DNA from: Lamellibrachia satsuma
Lineage: Eukaryota > Annelida > Polychaeta > Sabellida > Siboglinidae
Assembly: GCA_033239005.1 (NCBI GenBank)
Contig: BSQZ01000054.1
Location: 3,669,431-3,733,430 of the forward strand
Reading direction: 5' to 3'
DNA length: 64,000 bases
Shown here: in pieces, positions 13,471 to 24,927 of the stretch
Layout of the letters: every line of letters starts with the position of its first letter
Position numbering within the stretch: position 1 is the stretch's first letter
Position numbers and translations under genes: made by a program
Notes under the pieces: model-generated
What the model saw: the letters and a program-made list of their open reading frames with translations, nothing else
Database searches by the model: none
What the model was told of the DNA's origin: nothing

Positions 13471-16400
13471 CGAAGGCACAACCCAAAATGGCTCATACAA
13501 AAAATGGCACATAATATAATAGCACAATTTAATTAATGAATAAAATAGCACATTTGAATATAAAACGTGACCCGCAATAAAATAAATGTTGATGAAAACG
13601 ACACATTTGAGTAATCACATCAAACATTTCTGGTTACACGTTGTGTCCACAAAATTGTTCACATTTGTTGTAGATGGTTCAGCTTTTTCACATAACACTT
13701 TCCACAGATATCAATTGTGTCCGCGTGAAACTGATGAAAAATCTAATTGAATGAAAACATTTAAAATCTAATTTAGTGGAAATCCTTCCTGTCTTCCATA
13801 AATAAATATTAAATATACCATACAAAAATGTGCGAGAGAATTCAACAAATGGAAAGTTCAGAACTGAACTGACAAAAACACTGAACCTAAAAATTAGAAC
13901 TAAAGAACACCCAGAATTCCTTTCTTTCCTTTTTTCTAGCTAACCTGTTCAGCTATCGGCTGCCGATCTACCTACTACCTATCATTTCTTTTTCTTCCAT
14001 AGTGTGTTCATATGTGAACATCTAATCCTCAGATTTGAGGGAATTGTTCATTATGAAGAAGAAAATCCTGTGTCATAGCAGTAATATTGAACCCAGAACA
14101 TTCTGAAAAAGAGGGTTTTGTTCAGAACCTTCTAGACATAAAGGTTTCATCTCACTACTAAAAATGGTCAAAAGGGCATTACGACAAGATGCAAACACTT
14201 CAACTGGCTGACTGTCCCTTCTGTGTACTGTAAAGATAACATTTTGACTATCCCAGAAAGACCGCACTGTGCTAAAATAATTGCCATGAAATATACGTCC
14301 TCTGCACCGTTTGACATTTGCATTAAAAAACACATCATACATTGCTGCCGTTACTATGGCAACACCTGAATGCTTTGATTCATGGCGTGCAAGCGGTAAT
14401 CTAATACAATTGCTCCTCCCTACATTAAGTGGACGTACTGCAGCGGAAAGTGAATGGTTCGAGGTGAATTCAATAAGTCAATTACAGCTGTATTGTATTT
14501 CAGAAATGGACTGTGAAATATCACCTGGCTAAGAGAAAGCGCACACACAACCGCCACGGACATGGGTATGTACGGCGCTCAACAAAATAAAAATTCAATG
14601 TTTCAAACCCACTGCATCTCTCAGCGTAGTTAGTCATGTTGCACTGCCAGTCCTGATAATTGATACTGTGCCTTTGATGCACATTAATTAGTAGTGTCAA
14701 TATAATATAGTTCGCATACGAAGTGTGAGGGTCATTTTAGAAGCATGCAAAACAGCTGGAAGCACATACCAAGAACAAACAAATTAAACGTTTTTCAAAT
14801 ATTTAATGGTTATAAAAAAAGTAGTAAATATATAGCGCTGTATCCAGTCCTTGGGATTGTTCAAAGAACTACACTTCACCCCGGCAGACCTGTTTATTCC
14901 AATGTCATCTCAACTTCTCTGGGAAGCTATGAAGATGAAATATTTTTCTTTAACCTCAACAAATATAGATGCGCTAGAGAGCACATCATAGCATTATAGT
15001 AATATAACAGCACAATAAACTATTCGTTCTCACAGAAGACCATAAATTAATGGAACCTATCAGCTGCTGGGCGAACCGCTACCAGCCTGAATATGTTTCA
15101 ATTTTAAATTGACAGATATCCAATAAGAGTGGGCAACATACAAATAAATATTTATTCGTTTTGATAAGCCAATTTTTTAATGTCTGTATCTGTGCATGTG
15201 GTGTTTATAGATCTCATCCGGCAATTAATCCAGTGTTTCAAGTTGAAATGCTCGTGACTGGCTGGTACATCGCGGACATGTAATCCTCGGTCTGTTTCTG
15301 TACAGAATACCAGTATCTGACATGCTCTAGTGATGACTATCAGCCAGCAGTCACTTCACTAGTGGAGCACTTCAGTTTCTGATTATTCAGTAGCGCGTTT
15401 TTTTACCTTTTTCTCCGAGATGCCCCTGCGTATTGCAGTAGTCAGTCTAAATGTGGTAGAATATAGAAGTCAGACCACAATTAAGGCTTCTGGAAATGTT
15501 TTACATGACTGTAGTGCCTAAAATATGCAATTTAGCCTATTTCAGTGGTTTTATTTACTAAGTAACTGTATTCAGCCAGCAAGGTTAGACCATTAAAAAT
15601 GTTGTACCTTTGGCTGTGAGATGTTGCCATATTAAGCAGATTCGAAGATGTCTAAGTGTTTTAGTGGTGACATTCCTGAAACACCTGTATGTGCATTAAT
15701 ATTTGGCAAAAACTGATTTTGAGGGTATGTGTATTTGTGACATGATATTTTGATGAAACTTGTTCAGAATATCAATGACACAGAGGCAGTGGCTGTGATT
15801 TATTTTTGGAATTACTGATGGTCCAGTTTTCTTATAATCAGACAAGACGTTAACATGGCCACCAATGCAATAATGTGCTGTGATCTGACCTCTGTCGCTG
15901 TTGTAGAACGTCTTCCTTGCTTAGAACGGAAGGTGTTTCTTTATCCTGCACAGAAATGTGAGGTGGCTGGCTATAATGCTTTGCATTGCATGACTAGAGG
16001 CAAAATGTCCCACTATTTAATCCTGGTTTATGAAGGAAGCTGCCTTAAAATCCCTCCAAGTTGACCTTGACATTAAAACATGAAAGGTCACACCTAACAT
16101 ATAGCACATTTCAGGATGTGCATGTCAAATACGGATGTGCACAAATCATGAACAGATGTGTGTGTGCACACAAAGATGGTCATGCTTCTGTTCATTTCAT
16201 TGTACATATGACAAAAGCATGACTATACACATCAATCTATCCCCACGCATATACAAAGAAAAACATGCTTTGTTTACGTAGTTACCATGGTTACATTGTA
16301 AAAAAGATGGCACAAATGGGCCAAATGCCAACAAAAACATCTTCTCTTGATGGCTGCATGGTTACACAGATTCCAGGGGCTGATTAGGAAGAGAAATAAG

Positions 16401-16655
16401 GACCCCAGGGAAATGAAGAAAATATCATATATACAATAGCACAATGCACAGACATTGTAGCAGTATGCACAATATGAAGCCTGGAACATTTATTGTGTTT
16501 GTAAAAGGGAGACTCTTTGTGTAGGTTATAATGATAATATTTTATTTAGTGTTCTTTGTATGATGGTGATTTTGCGTGTGAAACAAATGTTGATTATGAT
16601 AAGTTTGGTTTCCTGGCACAAGACCATTTGAATTTAGCCTATCTGGATAAAACAT
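13471..16655. other. Unassigned DNA
   Basis: More than 3 kb with no recognised coding domain, tandem array or transposon end. At 14868-14895 a motif (ACACTTCACCCCGGCAGACC) resembles the reverse complement of the 3-copy minisatellite at 23661-23752. Open frames at 14073-14532, 15855-16064 and 16274-16489 are short and show no family motif. Confidence 0.35.
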
Positions 16656-17707
16656 GTAAATTAGGAATCCAGGACAAAACCCCACTCGGACATAACATCA
16701 CTCGGACATAACCCCACTGGACATAACCCCACTGGACGAAACCCCACTCGGACATAACCCCACTCAGACAAAACCCCACTAAGACAAAACCCCACTTTTA
16801 TTTTTTTAGAAGTAATGAAAATAAAAAAAATTAGGTAAAAATAAATAATATTTTGAAATGAAGTAACTATATTTCTGCTTGCACTTCAAAAGGAATTGTT
16901 TTCAAATGTAAATTTGGTCCTATTAGATGTTTAATATAGCCATAAATTAAGTGGATGTTTCTCTGTTGTACTTGGCGATGTACATAATTGGATCATCCCT
17001 GACAGCAGTTAAGGGAAGTCAGTAGAATTGGCTTCTTCTGACTGCTACATCAGAGCTAAATGGTTCAAGGGGGATAGTAATGCTACATGACCAGCATGGT
17101 GAACCACCAGTCAAGGGAACGCGGCGCCACACAGTTCAGCTCCAGACGAAGCTTCACAATCTGTGTACTGCCCGTCGTGATGGCACCAAGTCAATTCCCG
17201 ATACACTGAGGGGCATTGGACACTGTGTGAGATGGAAGTAGTTTAATGTAGTTTTCATGATAACAATATGTGAGGTAGTAGTTTAATGTAGTTTTCATGA
17301 TAACAATATGTGAGGTAGTAGTTTAATGTAGTTTTCATGATAACAATATGTGAGGTAGTAGTTTAATGTAGTTTTCATGATAACAATATGTGAGGTAGTA
17401 GTTTAATGTAGTTTTCATGATAACAATATGTGAGGTAGTAGTTTAATGTAGTTTTCATAGTTGCATATTTTCCAATGTTGTATGGTGATACATTGACATT
17501 AATAAAACAGAAAATAACAAATATTGTTGTCTTTGAATCTATATGCAGTAGGCCAAAAGGGGTTTTGTCTGCGTGAGGTTGAGTGGGGTTATGTCTGAGT
17601 GGGGTTTTGTCCGAGTGGGGTTTGGTCCGAATGGGGTTATGTCCAGTGGGGTTATGTCTGAGTGGGGTTTTGTCCAGTGGGGTTATGTCCGTTTACCGTA
17701 AATTAGG
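16656..17707. mobile_element. Foldback, Mutator-like nonautonomous DNA transposon with 10-bp TSD
   Basis: A 1.03-kb module (16666-17697) is flanked by the direct repeat GTAAATTAGG at 16656-16665 and 17698-17707, in the size range Mutator-like elements produce. The ends are inverted and made of tandem subterminal repeats. The left arm (16671-16800) repeats GGACATAACCCCACTC and GGACAAAACCCCACT. The right arm (17556-17697) carries the reverse complement GAGTGGGGTTATGTCC. Inside lie unassigned sequence and a six-copy 40-bp tandem repeat. No transposase is visible, so it would be nonautonomous. TSD and arms are seen directly; assignment to the Mutator group is inference from TSD length and long arms. 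Confidence 0.75.
17238..17460. repeat. 40-bp tandem repeat, six copies, inside the foldback element
   Basis: GTTTAATGTAGTTTTCATGA recurs at 17241, 17281, 17321, 17361, 17401 and 17441 at an exact 40-bp spacing with almost no divergence. It lies next to the right arm of the transposon. Confidence 0.97.
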
Positions 17708-17995
17708 GAGTGAGAAGGGAAGGGTGGGAGAAATGTAGTGAGGGAGGAAGGTGGGGGAGAGAGGGAGGAAATGCAGGAGGTAGGGGGAGAGAGGGAGGGA
17801 AGGAGGGAGGTAGGGGCAGGCATGGGTTAATTTCAATTGTTGTTAATTTGTTAATTCAATTAAGTTAATTTAATTTAATTAGTTAACTTTCTAGAAAATC
17901 ACAAATTAATTTAACTAATTAACTTTACTTGAAGAGGTTAATTTAATTGAAAAAAATCACAATTAACTTTCAATTAATTTTTTAATTGGGTATAT
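17701..17995. repeat. Polypurine tract then TTAATT low-complexity tract
   Basis: 17701-17822 is a G/A strand-asymmetric run with GGGAGGAAGG-type motifs. 17830-17995 is composed almost only of TTAATT and AATTAA words. Confidence 0.85.
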
Positions 17996-18554
17996 TATTT
18001 TATGCAATCTGGTGTTGACAACCACTGACTTCCTGTCAGGAGTAAGATTCAGCTTTGATGATCATAGTGCGCATTAGACACAGCCACTCAGCCAGTGACC
18101 CAAGTTCACCCAACCAATGTCAAAGAAAGCTTCTAGTCAGGTCCAGGCAGTTATTTGAACAGTGTCAATGTCCAGCCAGTGTCAATCAGTGAATAAGCTG
18201 AACTGTGAGTGTGTCTGGCCAGGTGCTACAGCTGTATTATGTAAGAGTATTGACTACTCTTGCTTTTGTGGCTTTCATCACCCATCCAAGTGATGCAATA
18301 CAAAGTGTATCTGGAGTCTGGAGTTTTTTTAGACATAATCCCACATGACAAAATCCAATGAGACAAATGTGAAAAGTGAACGAAATCCCACAATACAATA
18401 TTTAACTTAACTTCTCAAAATATGCTTTCAAGTTTTAGAGACATTTGTGCTATGTAATTATGTTTCATTAACTTGCTTGCCATATTTGCAGACAGGGACA
18501 CCAGTTAACAGTTATCTTCTTGGGAGTAGTGGCTTCCATGGTGCCAACAACAGA
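17996..18554. other. Unassigned DNA with a weak foldback-arm-like tract
   Basis: No gene was recognised. At 18329-18400 the words GACATAATCCCAC, GACAAAATCCAAT and GAAATCCCAC resemble decayed arm repeats of the 16.7-17.7 kb foldback element. Confidence 0.4.
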
Positions 18555-18692
18555 CATGGGGTCAATTCCATTCCGGAATTGGAATTGACCTTCAATTCCA
18601 ATCCGGAAACTGGAATTGATTTCCGAAAGTCAGTTGGACTTGATCTTTTTGGGAATTGGAATTGATCTTTTTGGGAATTGATTTTATTGGAA
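18555..18692. repeat. GGAATTGGAATTGA palindromic repeat
   Basis: The words GGAATTGGAATTGA and CAATTCCAAT alternate in both orientations around 18572-18690, with a tandem pair of ATTGATCTTTTTGGGAATTG at 18637-18680. The tract can fold on itself. Confidence 0.75.
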
Positions 18693-19218
18693 TTATAGAC
18701 TTGATACTGTTAATCTTTACCCTTTAAATTTACTATTAAAATCATATTTGTCTGCTATTAGTATGTCACCCTGAATCTGGTAACAGCCGGGAAGCTGTTA
18801 ACATTATAGCATAGACACTGTCTACTCTGTTATTGAAACATTGTGAACAAGAACAATATAATGAAGTATTTGCTTCAAAAACAAATACTAAGTTACTGCT
18901 AACAGACAGTAAAACCAAAGTCAGACCATTCAGGCCTTATCTCATTTTCTTTCTCGTTGGACAAGGTTTATTTCTCCATGGAGAGAAGAATGCAGAAGAA
19001 CGAGAATGCTGGTGATTAGGATGTTGAAAACACAAAGATTACAGTAAATTTGATGAAATGTTAATGATACAACTTATATAAACAGGGGGAAACTGTTCAA
19101 AACTCAGGTCAACGACCCAACTATCCAGGGCTGTCCAAAAATCAAGGATAGGTGTCACAGCAGAAAATACATATCAAATGGCTGAATGCCATTTTTAAAG
19201 TTTTTTATAGCAAACTTG
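18693..19218. other. Unassigned DNA
   Basis: No domain, RNA gene or repeat was recognised; the frame at 18833-19015 has no family motif. Confidence 0.35.
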
Positions 19219-19241
19219 ACACACACACACGCATGCACGCA

Positions 19242-19273
<32 letters not shown>
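19219..19273. repeat. (CA)n/(CACG)n microsatellite
   Basis: A CA run, then GCACGCACGCAC units, then CA again. Confidence 0.95.
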
Positions 19274-19407
19274 AGATGCACTGAATGAGCAATAGTTAAT
19301 TTGTAATCATATCTGATTAAATATGATTGTGCACACAAGATTTCAAGTAAAAATAAAACTGTTAAAACGAATTGGATTTGAATGTTTCCTTAGCCTAGGA
19401 TTTAAAA

Positions 19408-20490
19408 AGTTGGAAGAAGGGATGTGGGGAGAGAGGGGAAGGAGGTATGGTGAGAGGGAGGGAAGAAGGGAGGTAGGGTGAGAAGAAGGGATGTGGGGAG
19501 AGAGTGGAGGGAGGTATGGTGAGAGGGAGGGAAGAAGGGAGGTAGGGAGAGAAGAAGGGATAGTGGGAGAGGGGAGGGAGGTATGGTGAGAGGGAGGGAA
19601 GAAGGGAGGTAGGGAGAGAAGGGATGTGGTGAGAGAGGGGAGGTATGGCGAGAGGGAGGGAAGAAGGGAGGTAGGGAGAGAAGAAGGGATAGTGGGAGAG
19701 AGGAAGGAGGTAAGGTGAGAGGAGGGAAGAAGGGAGGTAGGGAGAGAAGAAGGGATGTGGGGAGAGAGTGGAGGGAGGTATGGTGAGAGGGAGGGAAGAA
19801 GGGAGGTAGGGAGAGAAGAATGGATGTGGGGAGAGAGTGGAGGGAGGTATGGTGAGAGGGAGGGAAGAATGGAGGTAGGGAGAGAAGAAGGGATAGTGGG
19901 AGAGAGGAAGGAGGTAAGGTGAGAGGAGGGAAGAAGGGAGGTAGGGAGAGAAGAAGGGATGTGGGGAGAGAGGGAAGGTATGGTGAGAGGGAGGGAAGAA
20001 GGGAGGTAGGGAGAGAAGAATGGATGTGGGGAGAGAGTGGAGGGAGGTATGGTGAGAGGGAGGGAAGAATGGAGGTAGGGAGAGAAGAAGGGATAGTGGG
20101 AGAGAGGAAGGAGGTAAGGTGAGAAGAGGGAAGAAGGGAGGTAGGGAGAGAAGAAGGGATGTGGGGAGAGTGGAGGGAGGTATGGTGAGAGGGAGGGAAG
20201 AAGGGAGGTAGGGAGAGAAGGGATGTGGGGAGAGAGGGGAGGTATGGTGAGAGGGAGGGAAGAAGGGAGGTAGGGAGAGAAGAAGGGATGTGGGGAGAGA
20301 GTGGAGGGAGGTTTGGTGAGAGGGAGGGAAGAAGGGAGGTAGGGAGAGAAGAAGGGATGTGGGGAGAGAGGGGAGGGAGGTATTATGGTGAAAGAGGGAG
20401 GGAGGTAGGGGAGATAGGGGAAGGAAGTATGGTGAAAGAAGGATGGAAGGAGGGAGGTAGGGGGGATATAGGGGAAGGAGGTACAAGGGA
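19408..20490. repeat. 69-bp polypurine satellite, ~1.08 kb
   Basis: The plus strand is almost purely G and A. Units of about 69 bp contain GAAGAAGGGATGTGGGGAGA, a GTGGAGGGAGGTATGGTGAG segment and GGAGGGAAGAAGGGAGGTAG, with deletions giving shorter units. Because 69 is 23 codons, the minus strand stays open for 363 codons (19395-20486) as a Pro/Ser/Leu-rich repeat. I regard that frame as a by-product of the array. Mirror-symmetric polypurine DNA of this length is a candidate for triplex formation. Confidence 0.93.
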
Positions 20491-21344
20491 GAGTGAAAAT
20501 TAGAGTGGTTTATGTTACAACTACAGTGATTTTGGTGAACCGAAATGAATGCTTACTTGCAGGTAAACAGAATGTGGCATGTTGAGGGCCAACTACTACT
20601 GCCAATGACTGCCTTACTACTCTCTCTGTGGATCACTCAAATGCATATACAAGTTCCTGGCTAGACATAGTCTTGGAATTGTGCACACGAACAGGTTTAT
20701 GTGCACTGACTGCAGCATGGCTGAATGCTCCAATGAGCTGAGTGGTTTTAGAATGGTTGGTCTGCCAACTGGCGGGGGGGGGGTGACGGGCCGAAGTGCC
20801 ATTTCAAGGAAGATAATCTTAATGTCTAAACGAGTGTACAATGAATGTTACTGATTATCTGATACATAGGAGGTTTTGTATGATTAAAATGCCTCAGTTC
20901 TATTTGTAGAAATTTTTAGATCTCAAGGTATATCTAAATTAACATGTCTTTATTGTTGAAGTATTTACTGTCATAAATTCTATAAAATGGGAATTAAAAA
21001 AACTTTATATTTCACCTTTAATCAACAACTCATGATTGTTTCTCTCTGAACTATTGCATGTCTCGTTAGCTCAAATGTGTGCTGAACGTTCGTAATGATG
21101 ATGAAACAGGTTTTCAGTAGAGAATATACAAAGTTTAGCAGTCGTTATTACATGTTGATAACAGGTGCACTCGGCCACTGAATAATTGATTATGAAAGCT
21201 TAATCATAAATGTGTGACAGGTGTAATTAGATTATTGCCAAACACTTGAGTAATACAATAGGGGCAATTAAAATGTTTATAATGGACATTTTAACATTAG
21301 ATTAATAATCGGCGACCTGCCAAAAAAATCGATGACTTACCAAA
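20491..21344. other. Unassigned DNA
   Basis: It contains an uninterrupted G run at 20774-20783 and otherwise ordinary AT-rich sequence. No gene was recognised. Confidence 0.35.
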
Positions 21345-22490
21345 AGGTTCAGGAAGAAACACCTGTCAAAAGAGGCTATTAGAAAAATTGCTCGCAAACA
21401 GATGCTGTGGGGGTATATAAACACACTGGAAATGTAGAAGACTACACAATTATATAAAGGCACTTAACCTAGCTACAAGAAAGCCCATGGCATAGGTAAT
21501 GATGTAATCAACTGGATAAAAAAAGTGGCAGAAGACAGAGAGTAATAGTAGATGGTGAGATTTCAAATTGGAAATCTGTTTTGAGTGGGGTACCACAGGG
21601 ATCAGTATTAGGACCTATATTATTCTCAATATATATAAATGATTTGGAAGATGACATATCTAGAAACGTACTAACATTTTCAGATGACACAAGTATTCAA
21701 AAAGGTAAAAAACATAGTTTACAAGATGATCTAGAAAAAATGGTTAAATGATTGTTGATGAATATAAAATGATTGATGCTGTACTAGGTAGAACCACACA
21801 AGAAAAGGACTTAGGACTCATATTTAGTGCCGACATGAAAGTTTCAGAGCAATGTGGCATTGCTGCTTCAAAAGGTAAGCAAAAGAGCTAATTAGGAGAA
21901 CTATCACGCATAAGGAGAAACAGCTCATTGTACCCATGTACAAAGTGATAGTTACATCGCATTTGGAATATTGTATTCAAGCATGGAGGCCGTATCGTAA
22001 AAAGGACATAGACAAGCTAGAAAGAATACAACGAAGAGCAACTAAAATGATTCCAGAATTGAGAGACCTTAGTTATGAAAGCCGCTTGTTTGACAACACT
22101 AGAGACCAGGAGACTAAGAGGAGACCAAATAGAAGTGTTTAAAATAGTGAATGGTTATGAGGATGTTGATAGGAATATGTTCTTCAAACTTAAAAGAAGG
22201 CAGTAGAACCAGAGGACACAAAGCAGCTTAGTTAAGGAGCAGTGTTGGTTGGACATGAGAAAGTACTCTTTCTCACAGAGGGTGCTAAATGAATAGAACA
22301 AACTGTCAACTTATTGTGCGAATGCTAGTAGTGTGAATATGTTTAAAAATATAATTGAGAGATATCTAATAAGGGCGGGCTACACATAGATGACAGACAA
22401 AATTGTTGGATTCTCAATAAGCCAATGGCTTCCTTGTCCACTTGCGAATTGGAAATCGGAGTTTTGGATGACAATCTTGTTAAAATCTAC
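21345..22490 (+). mobile_element. Internally deleted CR1-like LINE copy
   Basis: The copy aligns by eye to the fuller element at 44.7-47.7 kb. It opens at the AAAAGAGGCTATTAGAAAA segment (21367, compare 45659), runs to about 21481, then jumps to the segment matching 46550, losing about 0.77 kb with the start of the RT domain. A second deletion near 21750 removes the part after the Asp-Asp motif. The remaining RT piece includes the 'GVPQGS' region (about 21586-21615) and a Phe-x-Asp-Asp-Thr motif near 21680. The C-terminal block (LEYCIQAWRPYRKKDID, about 21963-22013) and the 3' tail GCCAATGGCTTCCTTGTCCA (22422) follow. Multiple stops are present. Confidence 0.88.
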
Positions 22491-22502
22491 TAAATTGCTT
22501 AC

Positions 22503-22593
22503 CATGCATGCATGCATGCACGCGAGCACACAAGCAACAACACAGCCACATGCATGCATGCACGAATTCCCGCATGCGCAGGCATGCACACAC
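22503..22593. repeat. TGCA/CACG-rich microsatellite next to CR1 tail
   Basis: ATGCATGCATGCATGCACGC and related words begin 13 bp after the end of the CR1-like 3' tail. Confidence 0.85.
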
Positions 22594-23223
22594 TACACCA
22601 TCACCACAAGTTTTGCCGGCTGTTGTGAAGACTAACATCTAAACACTAGAACTGTCAATAAAAAATCCATGCCACAAGGCATTTGTCATTTGCACTTATA
22701 CTGTCAAATAAACCAATATTTTGTCTGTGTGGCAATTCATGCAGCCAGCTTGGAATACAAGCATGAAATAGGTGTGATCAACAGTGTTTCAGAGAACACG
22801 AGGCAGATGTTGCTTACTCAAGGTTATCCGGGAATGAATGCAACATTTGGTCAAAACCATTCAGTTTCATTGGGACCAACCACCAAAAAACATGTTACCC
22901 ACACAAAATTTAACATGAGAATAAAGTCAAAATTGTATGTGAGAGTAATGCATTTTTCACAAGAATCATCCATTTGAATGTTACATTTTTAACAGAGAAT
23001 TATATTTATTAATTTTTAAGACTCAAATTTACAACAGGTAAAACCAGTGATTTTAATGTTTTGTTTGTTATTTACACATTTTAAATTTTCCACATAAAAA
23101 TCAATGAGTTCCTTGTTTTCTTTGAGGGATTTAAATCATGAGTTATATCACTGATTTAAATCAAATGATCTAAATCAAACACAGATCATTTGTACAGATC
23201 ATCTGAACAGCCCATAAATCACA
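22594..23223. other. Unassigned DNA
   Basis: No gene was recognised. A frame at 22669-22977 has no family motif. 23130-23180 contains a TTTAAATCA palindromic run. Confidence 0.35.
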
Positions 23224-23297
23224 CCCCTGGACCACCCTCATGGATCACCCTTGCAGATCACCATGATTGACCACCCTCACAGATCATCCTCACAGAT
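23224..23297. repeat. Diverged GATCACC minisatellite
   Basis: Five or six imperfect copies of a GGATCACCCTCA-type word, the same motif as the 13-bp array at 25869-26234 and 2.6 kb away. Confidence 0.7.
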
Positions 23298-23660
23298 ATT
23301 TTGTTCACTTGCAGAATATCTCCATCCTCACCCCTATATTTCTAGCTAAAGAAAGTGCACATCTTCTGAACTGGTCCCTTTCATGTTTTTTAATGGGGAT
23401 GTGTATTGGGCTTGATTAACGAGATGAGATAAGCCAAGTCATGCATACCAACACGATTCTTTGATAACTTTCAAGATATGTCCGAAGGACCATGTTGGCG
23501 CATTAAACCTGACACACCCATATATCAGAGCTCATTGGTTGAAATGAAGGCATCTCTAGTTTTGCATTCCCAGTCCTAGTCAAGAGTCCAATTAGTTCAA
23601 TTTGTGTTCTTATGTTCTGTGGCAATATAAGAGCAACTACTGAACATTTTCCAGAAATGA
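23298..23660. other. Unassigned DNA
   Basis: No gene, RNA gene or transposon end was recognised. Confidence 0.35.
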
Positions 23661-23752
23661 CAGGTCTTCCTGTGGGTGAAGTGTAAAGGAAGAGGTCTGC
23701 CAGTGGGTGAAGTGTAAAGGAACAAACAGGTCTGCCAGGAGGTGATGTGTAA
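23661..23752. repeat. ~32-36-bp tandem repeat, three copies
   Basis: CAGGTCTTCCTGTGGGTGAA at 23661 and AGGTCTGCCAGTGGGTGAAG at 23693 each run on to GTGTAAAGGAA. A third, shorter copy starts at 23728. Confidence 0.85.
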
Positions 23753-23809
23753 TACACTTAGATTGGTCTTAAATGATACATACTATATAAAGACCTGCAC
23801 ATTTAGTGC

Positions 23810-24303
23810 TAATGGCAGGGGTGAGATTCAGCGGTCGCCAATGGTGCCCAAAAATGGCTTCGAGCGACTTAATTTTTCTACTACAGTGGCCCGCATGGCG
23901 ACTCAAAATATTTATGGAGCTGCAATATTTTAGACGCAGCAAAAATAAACGGAATGTTAATAAACATCTGACACTTTTCGCATAGACTGCTGATGTACCA
24001 TGTTATGAAAATAAAACAATCTGTCACATGTGTACAATTGTATATTGTATTTTATTCACTATTATGTATTACATTGTATTGATCCTGCCTTGAAAATAAT
24101 TTTTTCAAAACTGTTTGTTTTTAATGTTTTTATTTGTTGTTGATGTCGTTCATACATTATATCTTCAAAGTATTTACTTTCTATCATCAAAGTATTGATT
24201 AGCAAGTGGGCTACTTAAGAAGCTGTCGGGCTACTTCACTTTGCAAGGTTAGTAGCCCGACTGGCTACATTCCATGACTTGCTAAATCTCACCCCTGTAA
24301 TGG
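23810..24303. mobile_element. hAT-like nonautonomous transposon with TIRs and 6-bp TSD
   Basis: The left end CAGGGGTGAGATTCAGC starts at 23816. The right end, read in reverse complement, is CAGGGGTGAGATTTAGC and ends at 24297, a 16 of 17 match. The direct repeat TAATGG lies immediately outside both ends (23810-23815 and 24298-24303). The 482-bp interior has no transposase; near the right end it has inverted GGGCTAC and GTAGCCCGAC words (about 24206-24268). A CAGGGGTG-type start is usual for hAT superfamily ends; hAT TSDs are normally 8 bp, so the 6-bp repeat is slightly short and the superfamily call is inference. Confidence 0.82.
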
Positions 24304-24307
24304 GGCA

Positions 24308-24607
24308 TACCGCATTCGACATATTAAGCATACATGCCCTAATTAGCATACACCCCCTTTTCTAATTAGCAGGACCCATAATTATTGTAATTTGACTAGT
24401 GAGTGTCACCATCTGGTGTTAAACAGTTGGCACCACTTTTCAGTTGTTTTACACTAGTCACCAAATGACACGACTAGTGTTAAACAGTTACCTTATTGTT
24501 TAGAGAAATATTTGTGTGTGTACACTTATAAGAACAAATTCCTTGACGTTTTTCCATGGCCCAATTTTTTTAAAGTATACTGTATGCTTATTAAGTTGAA
24601 TACGGTA
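24308..24607. mobile_element. TA-flanked MITE
   Basis: The 296-bp element spans 24310-24605. The left end CCGCATTCGACATATTAAGC and the reverse complement of the right end, CCGTATTCAACTTAATAAGC, form the TIRs, and both are bordered by TA (24308-24309, 24606-24607). TA flanks are typical of Tc1/mariner-type elements. No coding capacity is seen. A second copy of the interior and left end lies at 53589-53846. Confidence 0.85.
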
Positions 24608-24892
24608 CTCAGTATTATCTTTCTGTTGTTATACAAAATAAACGATCTTGATCATTAACATAATTTGGAGATGGTTTAACTGTTTATAATAAATTATGTC
24701 CAATCACCTGTTAGAACTTGAGTATTGATTTAGAAGATATCAATATATTGATACGGTCCTAGTACAGCCAGATGCCTAACATTTCCCCTGGTCACCACAT
24801 TAGTAGTTAAATTGTTTGCCACTTTATATTAAGCATGCTAATGGTGTCATGATTAGATTAACTCAGCCTCCGTACCGCTACTAGTTTTATTC

Positions 24893-24927
24893 AAGCATAC
24901 TATAAATTTATTAGGTCGAATACGGTA
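24893..24927. mobile_element. Solo right end of the same MITE family
   Basis: A right-end-like stretch from AAGCATACTATAAATTTA to GTCGAATACGG, then TA. No matching left end was found just upstream, although 24785-24840 has diverged words of the MITE interior (TTTGCCACTTTATATTAAGC). Probably a decayed copy. Confidence 0.6.

Noticed and set aside
19395..20486. 363-codon minus-strand gene
   Set aside because: The whole frame is a Pro/Ser/Leu repeat produced by the 69-bp polypurine array; there is no unique domain.
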